Assembly: GCA_023653785.1 (NCBI GenBank)
Contig: JAMKCH010041215.1
Span: 1-64,000, forward strand
Origin: Ophioderma brevispina
Taxonomy: Eukaryota > Echinodermata > Ophiuroidea > Amphilepidida > Ophiodermatidae
DNA: 64,000 nucleotides
Reading direction: 5' to 3'
The position numbers and the translations under genes are program-made. Below, in pieces: positions 34,512 through 46,815 of this stretch (position 1 is the first letter of the stretch; each line of letters starts with the position of its first letter). The notes under the pieces are model-generated. The model was not told where the DNA came from. It saw only the letters and a list, made by a program, of their open reading frames with translations, and made no database searches.

Positions 34512-34879
34512 GTTAAAGGCAGTATCAGTGATTTGCCAAATCAGAAAATTGAAAAATTAATCAAAAATCAGATTTTGGCATGTTTGTAACAAGTACAGGT
34601 ATCCTAACATACCCTGCGAATGATAGGACCAGAAGCAGCCTAATAAGGACAAGATCGGGAATTTTAGTCATTACTGTCCGTACGGACACTTCCTACAACA
34701 CGTAATTGAATGGAGTTCCGTATCTTTGAACACTGCCGTTTTCTTCCTTTTCTGTCAACTCTTCATTTGGGAAAAGTAACTTATGGGAATTTTACAGAAT
34801 TATCCTTCACCTTTAAGCTATTCCTGGAAATTTCAAATATTTTGACTCTTTCGGATTAATCACGGATAGTGTCTTTAAC
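34512..34879. mobile_element. 368-bp TIR element (GTTAAAG ends)
   Basis: The left end GTTAAAGGCAGTATCAGTGA and the right end TCACGGATAGTGTCTTTAAC are inverted repeats of about 20 bp with few mismatches. Sequence at 14440-14612 seems to be a reversed, partial relative. No open frame. Confidence 0.6.
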
Positions 34880-35658
34880 TATGGCTCACACAACTCTTTA
34901 TCCTTAAGATATGCTAGTGATCGATTTTTGGACTCTAATAAACAACAGAAATTAACCTGTGTAGTATCAATCATCTGTATGTCTGTCAATAAAATTGGAA
35001 TGAGTGCAAAGTATTGCATTCATATACCTCTTATTGCAAATATGCGGGACATTTGGATTGCTAGAAGAATGGAATGAAATTGGAAATTGACTAGAAATCT
35101 TTTGTAGGCCAGGTACTCACACACTTTGCTTCCATATTTGTGGATTTCAGGCAAATCTGCAGACAAGTCTGATCACACTTCAATTCAGACACAGAATGCT
35201 TTTGTCATCATTTTGATTTTATTGACAGGGGGTATATAATGATGAGGGTTCCCCCTACTTAGATAAATCACTATTCTGACAATTTTTGATCAGCACATCC
35301 TAATTGGATAACTGCTGTTAATGGCCATATGCTTTTAACATAAATATATTATACTTTTTCCTTCTAAAGTCTAACCAAGAATTTTCCTCTGCAAAATTGG
35401 TTGTAAACCACCTGCAGTTGTCACTGTACATTTTCCATATTATCATCCACAAGACACAGTTCAACATTGACCATATCCTTTTCAGTTCAAGTAAATTAGC
35501 CTCATAAGATCATGGTATGAGTTTTTGTCCAATGTCCCGATTTACCCACCTTCATGAAACATGTTACATCCATGAACTTTGTTGAGTGGCATTAATTCTC
35601 CTAAGAAAAGCTCTGTTACATTTCATCTCACATCTGCTATAGTACTTTGATCTCCCTT

Positions 35659-35809
35659 GAGTCAGTGACGTCAGAGTGTTATGCAGTGGTCGCAGCATTA
35701 AATCGCGGGTGTTAAATCAAAGACCTGGCATGAACATGCGCGCGTATAAAGGCGGTACGAAAAGACACACGCAAAACATCTGTCTGGACGCGTTGACGTC
35801 ACTGACTCC
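35659..35809. mobile_element. 151-bp MITE with 15-bp TIRs containing TGACGTCA
   Basis: GAGTCAGTGACGTCA at the left and TGACGTCACTGACTC at the right are exact reverse complements. The interior is unusually rich in CG dinucleotides (CGCGCGTATAAAGGCGG) for this region. Each end carries the palindrome TGACGTCA, the consensus cAMP-response element. Confidence 0.7.
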
Positions 35810-36851
35810 AGGAAGATAAATGGACTATAGTTTGTGATACCCAATCTTGACCCAGTCAGTTTCTAACTATAAGGATGGATGTATGCATTTGAACTCTGTC
35901 TTTGGGATCAGTGATATGCGAGATCTCTAACCGTCCTATGTATCCATAAATGCGAATATCACAGCATTGCTTGTCGTTTTGTTTGCTTGTATAATTGTGT
36001 GTACTCGTTTTACCAATGTGTGTATTCTTAAATTACGTACCGTGTAGATTTGTGTGTTCTGTAGCAACTGGAGTCAAGGCATGAATTCAGTATTCTGCCA
36101 CTACATCCTTCAACATGCAGTTTATTCCATTAAGGCTGCCAAATTCATAGGGTGGTGGCACAATACAACATTCTTTCCGGAGTCAATTCACTGTAATAAA
36201 GAAAACTGGTTTATTTCAATCAGAAACCTTATGTGTAGCAATATTTTAAGACTATAGATGATGTGACATTTGTTTATGTTTATGGCGCCCCCTGTTGGTG
36301 TAAGAGAGAAACTGGCAGGCAAAAGCACCTATACTTTGCATGGAGAAATTCTGTTTTTTGCTGTAACTTTTGTTTCGAATTAAATAATACTAACTTTCTT
36401 ATCAAGCATAATAAGCTAATGCTACCAGCTGCATTTTGTGACCAATTTAGATCAGGAAAGATTCTGCAAGTAATTTATAACCAGATTTTATGTGGTCTGT
36501 CACAGAAACTACTGTAATATTTTGCGTGCCAGAAAACAACAGAGGGCGTCCTGAATGTCAACAAGTGACGTCATAGGTCACATATCTATAGGTAGACCTG
36601 TATGTTGTATTTACTTTTGTTTTAGTTCATCTACAATCATTGTGTAAAAGTTCACTGATTATTAATGGTAACTTGAGTCTATCCACCAGATATTATGATT
36701 TGCTTGCTGTTGTGTGTTTGTAAGAATCAGGTTTTGACCTTTACTGAATGAGCAGATTTTGTTCAGTGGGTGGCGGCTTCCTTATCACATAGTAAACAAC
36801 AGATTTTTCGTATGCTGGATGCGTATTTATTAATGTTTATGTTTCACACAC

Positions 36852-37020
36852 AAAATACGCATATTTATGGGTTCCTATTGGAAATCAATCTGTACCTAAA
36901 TTCCTGTCTCGCAATACACTGACGATGTACACTCCGTGCACACTCGCGGTTTAGTGCATGATACTGGTCAAATTTAGGTACAGAATGACTTAGGCCAGGA
37001 AACCCAAAATCACGTATTCC
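36852..37020. mobile_element. Foldback element
   Basis: AAAATACGCATATTTATGGG, then TTCCTATTGG, and CTGTACCTAAATT pair with AATTTAGGTACAG, CCAGGAAACCC and ATCACGTATTCC at the other end, about 169 bp apart. No coding content. Confidence 0.6.
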
Positions 37021-37759
37021 CCACCCTGCTGTTGGCTAGACCAATCCAGCAAGGCCAATCAGTTTTAAACCAATCCCATTCAATGCTTGACATTGCTATA
37101 GTCTGAAGTCTGCATTCTCAGTAATAAATAAGCAAGTATAAACTGGGTAATGAAACTAAATGAATGGTAAAGGAACATATGGTTCAGCGATCACAATAGT
37201 ACAAATATGCACAGTTGATGGAAGCTTCATATTATATAGTAATATATTGTATTAAGTTCTGTGCTTCTGTCCATTTTCTCATGTGCACAGGGCACATGGT
37301 GAAATGGTCTAGCTGACAAAACAGGAAAAAATACTCTCTAACTCTCTCCTTTTATGGGTTACAAAACGGTCAGGCATATCCTGCTGGTGTGCCAAGTGTA
37401 ATGGAATGTTTCTACATTCCTCCAATTGGTTTTAAAACCTATGCCAGGTTCTGTGAAAGCGGCATAGTAGAATATTTGTCAAACCCATTTTGATGAATTC
37501 AAAAATGAGATATGGCATTCATTTTTGGACAGTGATGCAAGTTGTGAAATAATGGGTAAAATTATATATCTCAAAATGTACTTGGTTGATGACTTAAGTG
37601 CTCAACTTTTCACAACACTAGCAAATAGATGTATGTAACAATTTGAGATTTTTTTGGGTCAGACTTGTATAAAATTGTTTTCCAATATATGCAGAAGGCT
37701 TGACTCATGTAATACAAATTTTGAAGCAGCAGTAATGTGAGCTAGTGGTCATTTCTGGA

Positions 37760-37898
37760 AGTTTCTATAACTTGACCCATCTGACACACTTTTTTTCTGA
37801 CACACTTATGAATTCAAAATCTTCACGGAATGAAGAACATGGTTTCCAAATTCATAAGTGTGTCAGAAAAAAGTGTAAGATGGGTCAGGTTGGAAACT
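37760..37898. mobile_element. Foldback element
   Basis: AGTTTCTATAACTTGACCCA and the following TCTGACACACTTATGAATT pair with AATTCATAAGTGTGTCAGA and ATGGGTCAGGTTGGAAACT. The central spacer is about 40 bp. Confidence 0.7.
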
Positions 37899-40794
37899 CA
37901 CTTTCTTAAAATCACCAAAATGTCTCAAAGTTCAGGTTAAATACAGTGTGAGTAAATCAAAAACCATACAGAATCAGGAAAGAATTTTTCTTCAAAGGTT
38001 AAACGTTATTTTGCTTGATTCTTTGCTTGGTTGTTTACAGGGATAACAGGCTATCAGAAGATTTTATTTCGTGTCTTTCGGACTTTAGGTTCAGAAATTA
38101 TGGCAATTTTGCGGAGAGACCTAAAAATTCTGTTGGCCGATTTTAGCAACAATGCGGAAAAACTGACAATTTCAGATTCTTTTTGATTTCTTCTCGACAA
38201 AAACATATCAGTTTTGAATAAAATTATCAATCGTGTAACATAATTATAAGTAAAAATCTTCAACAAAATAAAATACCATTGTTCAATCATAAAAGTCAGT
38301 TATTGAAAATCACTCCATATCAATGTCTCAAGTTCATGAACATAATGAAACTGCTCAGAGATTTTGTCTTACATCTCTAGGTAATTATTTGCACAAATAC
38401 CAGCTTACTCAGCGTCTATAAATTGCAAGAAGAACTTAAGCTGAAGTACATGTATTCTGTAAATAAATTGTAATTAAAACTTAAAATTCAATATCGCACT
38501 GTTTTTTTTTTTTCAAGCGGGATACAAAACCTTCTATGTTTTCACTTTAGCTCCAAGTTTTCTTGTAGGTTAAAACCATGAAATCTTGCTGAACCGAAGT
38601 AAACTGTAGTCTTACACCAGCTATCTTGACTTTCTTATTTAGGAAATTGAAATTTTTTAACTCAGCATTTTCTTTTGTTACCTCCGGGATATTATTTTTA
38701 TAATCCTTCAATTATTCTAATCCCTTCCATTGATAATTTGGTGTTCATGTTTTTACTCAAATCACTGCTGAAGACCATGCTACTCTACGTAAGCGATTCA
38801 TCTTTGTTTGGGTCAAATCGGCCAAGCCATATTTTTAAGCTTTCTCATTAAAATAGGCATAACTTCGTCCTCCAATCAATGACACCAAATAACGTTTTCT
38901 GAAAGCCTGTTTTTATCCCTCTTTATAACCAAGCCAACATTTTGAGCAAAACTTATTCTTAAAACTATTTTAATTATTTTTATTCTGAATGTAGGGGTTT
39001 TTTTTTACTCATCACTGTACCCAGTAACTACTAACAAAGTCATTTAAAAAATTGAATTGCTGAAAAATACCACTTTATTGGGTAACTTGTAATATCCTAA
39101 TTAGATATATTAGTCATGTGATCACAAATCTGCTTTGTCCTTCTTTGATGTTTCAGACTTTGATTCCCTTTTTACAAAATTCAGATTTGAATCAATTATG
39201 AGGGTGCTATCTGATAGACAATCATTAATTAAGGTTGTGTGTATTTCTAAAACTTCACCGACATATTTCTATTTTCTCTTGTGTCCGTGTTTTATGCTTT
39301 TGGGGGGCATTATTTCTCTTACTGACTTCCCCATGTAACATTGACCAATAGGTGTTTTTATAAACTGATGATTAAAATTAACATAAAACATTACTTTCTC
39401 AGTCCCAGTTTCAAAAGGAATGGTAAATCAAACTTCAAATTGTGTAGATAAAAATGAAACTGCTTTCTAACTGCCAATGTGCTAAAGATATAATCAACAA
39501 AATAGTTAAGTTACTGAACTTTTTCATCACAGAAATGGATGTCACATTAAAAATTACGGAAAATTTGTTTTCCTTTAATTTTCATGTGCCAATGTTAGCT
39601 AATAACCAATAGTATTAATTTGCGTGGGATTTTTTTTTTTTGGTGTTATTGTGTTGATTCATGTACAAAAGGTTCAATTTTGCATGAAGTGATGAGTTGA
39701 GATACTGATACACTGTACAGGAAAATATTTAAGATTTGCTCAAATTTGTTGAGATGATATGGGGGAGGGAAATGTGTATAAGTTTTATGAATCAACTTGT
39801 GGACACAAAATGACTGATTTTGTTTAACTGAATTTAATACTGGAATCATTGACCTTTGACCTGCATGTTAGTAATTAAATAAACACAATTTTCTGTGTGT
39901 ATTAGCCTATTTGGTTTTCTAGAGCAGACGCATTTGTTTGGGTGTGTGCTGTTGAGGTCAAAGGTCAAATGATCTAGAATTAAATGCTGTAGTATTATGT
40001 ATGTACTAATATTTGTAACACAAAAGAAGTCATTAATGATAATGATTATATTGATAATTGTATCAATTTATGAAAAAATGAAGTGTGCATTTTAATTAAA
40101 TGGACACCATTTGTGAATGTAGATTTGAATAGTTGTCAATTTAATGCTTGTGTGAAAAGTCCTTTTAGGAAAACCTAGGTTATTGTGTAAATAAATGCAG
40201 TGTAACATGTTGTATTCCAGAATTGCAAGGTAAGACTCCTTTGTCCCCACCAAAAAGGTTAGGAAAGGACACTATGAACTCAGCTTCATGTGCGAGTGTG
40301 GTCAACAAATATATCCTTGGTCACACACTTCAATTACAAGTTAAAGGTCCATGGCCCGATAGCTAATAGCCTCGTCCCCAGAAGCCCCAGATTTTTTACG
40401 AAGTGGTAAAAATTTGATATCAGAAGAAAGCTACTATTTTTCTCATATACCCTGTGAAATCTTAGAGCCAAAGGATGTTTGGTTTGGAAGTTATGGGTGA
40501 AAATTTGCCCCATTTTGGTTGACCAATATTAATTTTACACAGTACTCTATGGGGCTTACAAAATTGTGTTTTAGCTCTCGCATCAAAATGGATTGAAATA
40601 TCGGCGCGAAACTTTACGGATGGGGTGTTGGAGTGAAGGCCAATCTATTAAGATGAAAACTTCATATCCTTAAATTGGACCATCCCCCTTTAATGTCTGC
40701 ATGTTTTTAAATTAGAGTGCGATTAGTGTATGTACACTCAGTTTGACGATGAATAGTGGTACAAGCTCTGCAGGGACATGTGCCTTAAAGTGCA
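37899..40794. other. Intergenic, no gene seen
   Basis: AT-rich, with poly-T runs at about 38503-38512 and 39632-39641. At about 40343-40410 the words AAGGTCCATGGCCC and a CTCGTCCCCAG-like piece repeat those at about 20166-20230, suggesting a shared dispersed repeat. Nothing codes. Confidence 0.35.
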
Positions 40795-40975
40795 AGGGCA
40801 CATGGTCCAGTGGATACATGAACTGATTCAAGGATGTGGGTTGAGTCCCGCTGCAGCCAATGTGTTGTGCACTTGGGCAAGGCACTTTACCTGGCTTGCA
40901 TCTCTCCACCCAGGTGCAAAATAGTCCACAGAGCACTGCCCAAAGGGGTCTGCATATTTTTTAGTTTCTCTTGCA
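40795..40975 (+). mobile_element. tRNA-derived SINE
   Basis: The head has a pol III A box fit, TGGTCCAGTGG at about 40806, and a B box fit, GGTTGAGTCCC at about 40849 (one base short of the ideal GGTTCGAGTCC). The body has GTGCACTTGGGCAAGGCACT and CTCTCCACCCAGG, words usual in tRNA-related SINEs of marine invertebrates. The 3' boundary is approximate. Confidence 0.6.
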
Positions 40976-41034
40976 TTGGCAAAAATAAATGCACTTGCGT
41001 CAGTTTGACCAGACTCATAACATGACTCATGACA

Positions 41035-41060
41035 TTTATATAGCGCCTTTCAAAATGTAT
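41035..41060 (-). repeat. Scrap resembling a LINE/SINE 3' tail
   Basis: ATTTATATAGCGCCTTTC is the reverse complement of the GAAAGGCGCTATATAAAT tail common to CR1/L2-type elements and their SINEs. Only this tail can be seen. Confidence 0.4.
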
Positions 41061-41064
41061 CAGG

Positions 41065-41271
41065 GCCATTCTTCGGGATGTCACATGCACGTGACCATAC
41101 TTTATTTGCCTCCCATGACAAAACAAATAATCTAGCGAAAGTGGAAACATTATTTTTGGTTAGATTTTGTCCAAACCCAACCAAAATGTTTCCATTGTTA
41201 GATTGGTTGTTTTGTCATGAGAGGTAAATGAAGTTCGGTCACGTGTGTGATATCCCTAAGAATGGCCCATC
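41065..41271. mobile_element. 207-bp foldback element
   Basis: GGGCCATTCTTCGGGATGTC, then CACGTGACC and GACAAAACAA, are mirrored by TTGTTTTGTC, GGTCACGTG and GATATCCCTAAGAATGGCCC. The sequence at 6755-6983 is a degraded relative. Confidence 0.7.
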
Positions 41272-41472
41272 AAGGCACTTTTACATTTATTCCACTGCTA
41301 CTAGAATACATCAGCTGCCATACAAATGCCAAGGTATATTCATAGCATGAAATCCAATGTAGTAATGTTTCTCACGAAATATGCACACCCCATAAAATGG
41401 ATCAATCCAATGCCATGCCTAAATGTTCTAAGCACACAGCGTACACGCATTAAATCAATAACAGCACATTTT

Positions 41473-42006
41473 TAGAAGAACACCCACAATTTTCAAAATT
41501 TGAGATTTTTGCAGTGTTGTGTTGGCAATTGTCTAGTAAACTCAAATGGTATAGGCAGTGTGTGCTTTATTTATTATATTTTATTATTAATGCTCAAAAG
41601 TGCGTATTTTTCATAAAAGAAGCGATTTTGTAATTAGAATCGGGATCCCTCATTGTAATTTAACTGTGGAACTGGAAACGCCAAATTTCTGTCTGTCCAT
41701 TGTGAAAATAGTACCACCTCACAAAAATGACCTCCAACTTGACTTGTCTGAACCAACAGAACAACTAAGGATGAGCGTAGACACGTACATGACGCTAATT
41801 CCCGGCTATTTCATATTGCAAGGCCGTTTTCCAGCAGCCATTGAATTATTATTGGGATCTCTGATATTATCTTAATTACAAAATTCTTCTTTTGTGATAC
41901 ATAGGCATGTTCAAGCTTTACCATTCACAGCCATAGTTTACTAGCCAGTTACCAATGCAACTGTGCAAAAGTCTCAAAATTTTTGGAAAATTGGGGTGCT
42001 CTTCAA
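41473..42006. mobile_element. Diverged copy of the 479-bp TIR element
   Basis: It has the same internal words as 1-479 (CGATTTTGTAATT, CTTGACTTGTCTGAACCAA, TACTAGCCAGTTACCAATGC), with ends AGAACACCCACAATTTTC and GGAAAATTGGGGTGCTCTT. TIR identity is lower than in the first copy. Confidence 0.7.
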
Positions 42007-42129
42007 ATATGATCTGTGATTACTTTAACACAATGCACCCTACAGTGACAAATATCAATGCATGACTTTAATCCAGCCATATTTCTTCTCTCATAATAAA
42101 TGTTTCTGAATGGACTTGGTTATAAGGCC

Positions 42130-42395
42130 AAGAAAAAAAAACAATTTTGTCTCAGAAGATTGCGCGCATTATGTTTAAAATTGGTTTTTGACCGCATATT
42201 TTTTTTTAAATTTTTTTTTTTACTCTAATTTTTTTTTGTAAAAAATTTCAGAAAAAAAATAAAAATTTGGCAAAGTGAGGCAAAAATGCATTTAAAAAAA
42301 TGCATTTCGCATTAGCATTTGTCTTAAAAAAATGCATTTTGCTTTGCGATTTTTCACATTTCTTCCGAGACAAACTTGTTTTTTTTTTAGCCTAA
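42130..42395. repeat. Foldback with A/T-rich core
   Basis: AAAAAAAAACAATTTTGTCT followed by CAGAAG pairs roughly with CTTCCGAGACAAACTTG and a T run. The centre is poly-A/T with AATGCATTT repeats. Confidence 0.45.
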
Positions 42396-42786
42396 TGAGC
42401 CTTGGGTAGAGTTGCATAATTATGTGTGGCCACAAAGGTCATCTAGGGGTCATGTTCATAATTGGTCGTTATCCACATTAAGCCTGCCATTCAAGATCCC
42501 CAACTACATCCGTAGTCTTTCGTATGTGCTATTTTAATGTTAAACGTGATGGATTAATAGGGAACCAGCGACCAGATATCGGCAGCGCCATTGGGGATAT
42601 AGTTGTGTGCCCGCCATTTGCAAGCAAACATGTTTATCGTGGCAAAGTTCACTCTAGCTATAACTAATGGGAGACTTTGAAAGGAGATGATATGTTCAAA
42701 GGTCGCAACAAAAAAAATTATGACGGCAACAATTAGGGCACAGTTACGATCACAAATTCTACCTTTTGCCATAAAATTCAAACTTA

Positions 42787-43875
42787 AGGGCAGTGTCAAC
42801 CCTAGTGCTTTTGTTTTTACACGAATTTCTGATTTTTGCACCATTTAAACCATCAACCTGTGTCACCCACCCACAAATCCATCGTTACCAACAAAGGGTA
42901 TCCAATGCAGTCAATCCTGAGTTGTATTTTTTTGCCGATTTAAAACAGCTATTTGACCGTTTAAAGTCACAAAAACCACATGGTCTTAACGGCAGGAAAT
43001 GAAGCACATTACACGCCGTCAGGCGCAAGGCGCAGCATCGCGTCGGGAATTTTTGCTGCGTAATGAAGCGTGCGCGTGTTTTAATGTACTTTTGCGCGAA
43101 CGCATCTTGAAAAACAAAAATAATATTTGAAAATGTAAACAAAGCGCTAATTTAGACAAGATGAAATTTCAATTTCTTCTGATTTCTGGAGTTGAAGACA
43201 AGAGGTTTGATTCAATAGCGCATAAAGATGTATTTTCATCACTTGCACAACATACTCAATTTTGAAGTTAAAAGGTAAAGTTATTTGAGAAAGAGACAGA
43301 TTGAAATGGCGTGAAAAGTCACTTTTTTACTAAAACACAGATTTTCTCAATGTTCAATTTTCGCAAATTCTGCAAATTTTCAGACAATATAACTCAAAAT
43401 ACCGAAGTTAAAAGGTAAGGTTTAACGATAGCAATCGGTCTTCTCTAGGGACGGTTTTCTCAATTTTTTCATTTGTCGATTTCTAACTAAAGATATTCTC
43501 CAATATATACTCAAATTTTGGAAAAGGTAAAAATCACATTTTTTTTACATTTGTCCTTATATTTCGAAAAGTAAGCTCTATTAAAAAAAAATGAAAAACC
43601 GTCCCCAGACAAATTTGTCTTGTTTCTAAAAAATAACATAAGAAATCATGAAAATTCAAATTGTTTTTGTTATGCTGTCTGAAAATTTTGGGGCAAAATC
43701 ATGTCTTTTTGGTATTTTCTCAAAATACGGAAAGTTTTACATTAATCTGATGCCATCATCGGGTTCATCGTCCAATTTTCTTTCTAGAAATGTATACTTT
43801 TACATACAATAATCAAATATTTGCAAAGTTACAAGCCAAAATAGATACTCGGAAACTCAAGGTTGACACTACCCT
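42787..43875. mobile_element. 1.09-kb element with AGGGCAGTGTCAACC TIRs
   Basis: AGGGCAGTGTCAACC at the left and GGTTGACACTACCCT at the right are inverted with one mismatch. The equivalent in the second block copy is at about 49370-50446. The interior has GC-rich patches (GCGCAAGGCGCAGCATCGCG) but no long frame, so the element is non-autonomous. Confidence 0.5.
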
Positions 43876-43985
43876 AAGTGCTTCATATTTTGATGGGCTT
43901 CAGTGGGACTTGCACATAATGAGCTTTGGGCTCCCTAACACATGCAGACTTCGTTACTGGTCGCAACATTTGGCAGGGACATAAT

Positions 43986-44655
43986 AAGGCTTTTCACACC
44001 GAGCTGGTGATTGCTTGACTTTTGCTATCACCCTCCGTCGCTAGATTTCAAACCAACCACCAAATTCATTATTAATTCTTTGCCAACTCATGCACACCTC
44101 TTAACAACACACAGGCATCTGCTATGCACTGTGTAGCTGATTATTCGCCATGTTGAATTTCCTTGTTTGACTCAGTAAATTTCACGACAGAAAACATGAT
44201 TTCTAAGCGGAAACAAAAGAAGTTGGCAAGGCATATAAACTTAAGCAAAAAAGGCGACTTATAGCTTTTCTTTGAGCAGCCTGGGAATGACAGCTTTTAC
44301 ATCGTAACTAAGGCGCTATTGCATATTCTATTACCTCTGCTGCCCATTATTGAAAATGGAGCATTCTGATTGGTGGTCAGTTTACTGCCCATTATTCTGC
44401 AATAATGGGTCGCCAATGCATTCTCGTTATATCATGGTATTTTCGGTAATAGAATAGAAATAAAGGGTTTGCAGTATTATTTATGGGCTCATAATGTATT
44501 TTTCCAACCTCGGACACATTATTCGCCCATAAGGATACTGCGTCGCCCTTTATTTCTTAATTCGCATCTGGTATTCAGAAAACGGCTGCTTATGTCTTTA
44601 AAAAAAGCAATTGATCGCAAAAGCGGATCGACCACCTGCTCAGTGTGAAAAGCCT
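43986..44655. mobile_element. 670-bp TIR element
   Basis: AAGGCTTTTCACACCGAGCT followed by GGTG at the left pairs with CACCTGCTCAGTGTGAAAAG and CCT at the right, and an AAAGC/GCTTT-like pairing continues inward. The counterpart in the second block is at about 50562-51280. No coding sequence. Confidence 0.55.
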
Positions 44656-44806
44656 CCACTAGCTCCCCGTACGGCAGCATATAATTTTTTTCATTCAATC
44701 CAGATCATCATTGGACCTCAAATGGGTAAGTATTTACCAGATCTAGGTAAAACCTATTTCAATTAGGGAAACTTAGATTATATGGCACTCTACAAATGTG
44801 AAATTA

Positions 44807-45774
44807 ATTAGTGTAGCAGATTACCTGGGTTCCCATGCATCCCCCTTAAAACTAAATTCTAACATGATTTTTAAAATCACTACGACATCTACTTAAAGAA
44901 TTTTGATGTTACCAAAATCAAATATTGTCCCACGGAGTCCGTTTGGCGGCTATCTTGGATCCAAAGAGATCTATCATATAAAGTGGTTTGATTGAGTTGA
45001 AAAGTATTTCAAATGATTCGTCTCATCATAAGGAATCAGAAAATATATACTTAGGCATATTTATTTGCAGAGATATGGGTGAAAATGTGATAAAGGTCAT
45101 TGCACTTTTGATTCGTCATTGTACAGGGGCCTAACTTTCAAAATGCATGGATCTTGACAAATTTGGTATCAAATTGTAGGTGTGAGCATGAGCAATCCAG
45201 AAAGGTATAGTTTGCACTATCTAGGATGTTTAGTTAGGTGGTAAAATTCGGTGTAAAGTTACCTTTTATCAAATTTGTATTGTTTTGTATGGGAATTAGG
45301 GACTACTCGTCTCTCTCCTAAAAAATAAAACCAAAATGGAAGATCTGAAATCATGGAAACTGAACATTTCCAGATTCCTCATGCTCATACCAACAATATG
45401 ACACCAATTTTGTCGAAATTGAAGCATTTTGCAAATTTGGCCCCTTGTACAATGACCAATCAAAAGTTCAATGACCTTTATCGCATTTTCACCCATATCT
45501 CTGGAACTGAACATCACAGATAGGCCAAACTATATTTTCTGATTCCTTATGATGAGACAAATCATATATTTGAGATACTTTTCAATTAAATTGAACCACT
45601 TTGTACGATTAATCCCCCTTAATCCAAGATGGCCGCCAACGGCCCTGTGGAACAATATTTAATTTTTGGTAACATCAAAATTCTTTAATTAGATGTCGTA
45701 GAGATTCTATAAACCATGTTAGAATTTAGTTTTAAGGGGGTGCATGGGAACCCATATAATCTGCTAGACTAAAT
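44807..45774. mobile_element. 968-bp foldback element with arms of about 430 bp
   Basis: ATTAGTGTAGCAGATTACCT and GGGTTCCCATGCATCCCCCT at the left are mirrored by GGGGGTGCATGGGAACCC and TCTGCTAGACTAAAT at the right. Pairing words continue along both arms (for example TCTGATTCCTTATGATGAGA against TCTCATCATAAGGAATCAGA, with slight differences) to a short centre near 45290. The second block copy has it at about 51413-52373. Confidence 0.75.
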
Positions 45775-46559
45775 ATACAACATGACATACAGCATAATAA
45801 GGAAAACTAATAAATCCAAATTTAATGAAATTTTAAACATCAGGAAATAAGTATTCATGAATTGGTTCATCAGGACTTGTAGAACAATATTACATGGTTT
45901 CATCTTAACTAGTCCAAATATCACACTTACTGTGGATGTTTCTGTGGACATCTTCTGTTGATAACTCTTGTTGACCATTGCTTAGTATCAAGGTTACCAG
46001 ATGATTTCTGAAGATCGTCAAACATGTGACTAAGATTATATTGCCCCTCGTCCCTGTTCATGGTGGTTCCCTTCTTTCTAATGACTATTGCTCCCTTCAT
46101 CCAACGTCTATAACAATCACTCTCTCTGCCGATAACCGAAGTGTTGTCCCAGTTAATTCCTTTCTTGGACACGCTCATCGTTAGACGCGATGATGGTTCG
46201 GTAAAGTTACTAGTCTACCACATGGAAACTCATTACTATCACACAGCAGATGCCAAAATAGTCAAATCTTCCAAGAAAATTCTCAAATTTCACCTGCTTC
46301 AAGAAGCGTACTCTCGGTAGTTTTGTTTTCTATCTTCAGTGTGCCTTAAAGTAAATTTTGGTGCTTTATAAATTTCTTGGATTGATTTGGTTTGCTGCAT
46401 TCTATCAACAATTTCTGATCTTATTCTCCTTTCCATTTTAGCATAAAAAATTCTTGTCCCTTTAAAGGAGATGAACCGATTTAAGTATATAAAGTTTTCA
46501 TCTTGACCCCAATTAAAACCCCATCTGTAAATTGGATGACGTGTCTGGGATCAAAGCTG

Positions 46560-46815
46560 TCTTTATAATAATAGTAATAATGTCCATGTATAACGCGCAT
46601 GTATCCGCCCAACAGGATGCGCATTTGCCAATTATTATTACGCTGCCATCAGGAAATCAAGGTGGCAGCTGGCTAAGTGCACAAACCTATCAGCACTTGG
46701 ATTGTAATATCACCCATGACAGCTCCCCAATCGTTGCTTGGGTTGACGAGGTAATTGAGACTAAGTTTCTTGCCCAAGGACAAGAGGATCATGGCTCTAA
46801 GGAAACAATAACAAA
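46560..46815 (-). mobile_element. SINE-like fragment with (ATT)n end
   Basis: Read on the minus strand it has TCCTTGGGCAAGAAACTTAG, GGGGAGCTGTCATGGG, CCAAGTGCTGATAGGTTTGT and ends at GCGCGTTATACATGGACATT plus an ATT/ACT microsatellite. This layout is common in SINEs and LINE tails of marine invertebrates. The counterpart is at about 53155-53400. Confidence 0.45.

Noticed and set aside
40800..40870. Functional tRNA gene
   Set aside because: Only the pol III boxes fit. No cloverleaf can be drawn with confidence and the flanks are SINE-like.
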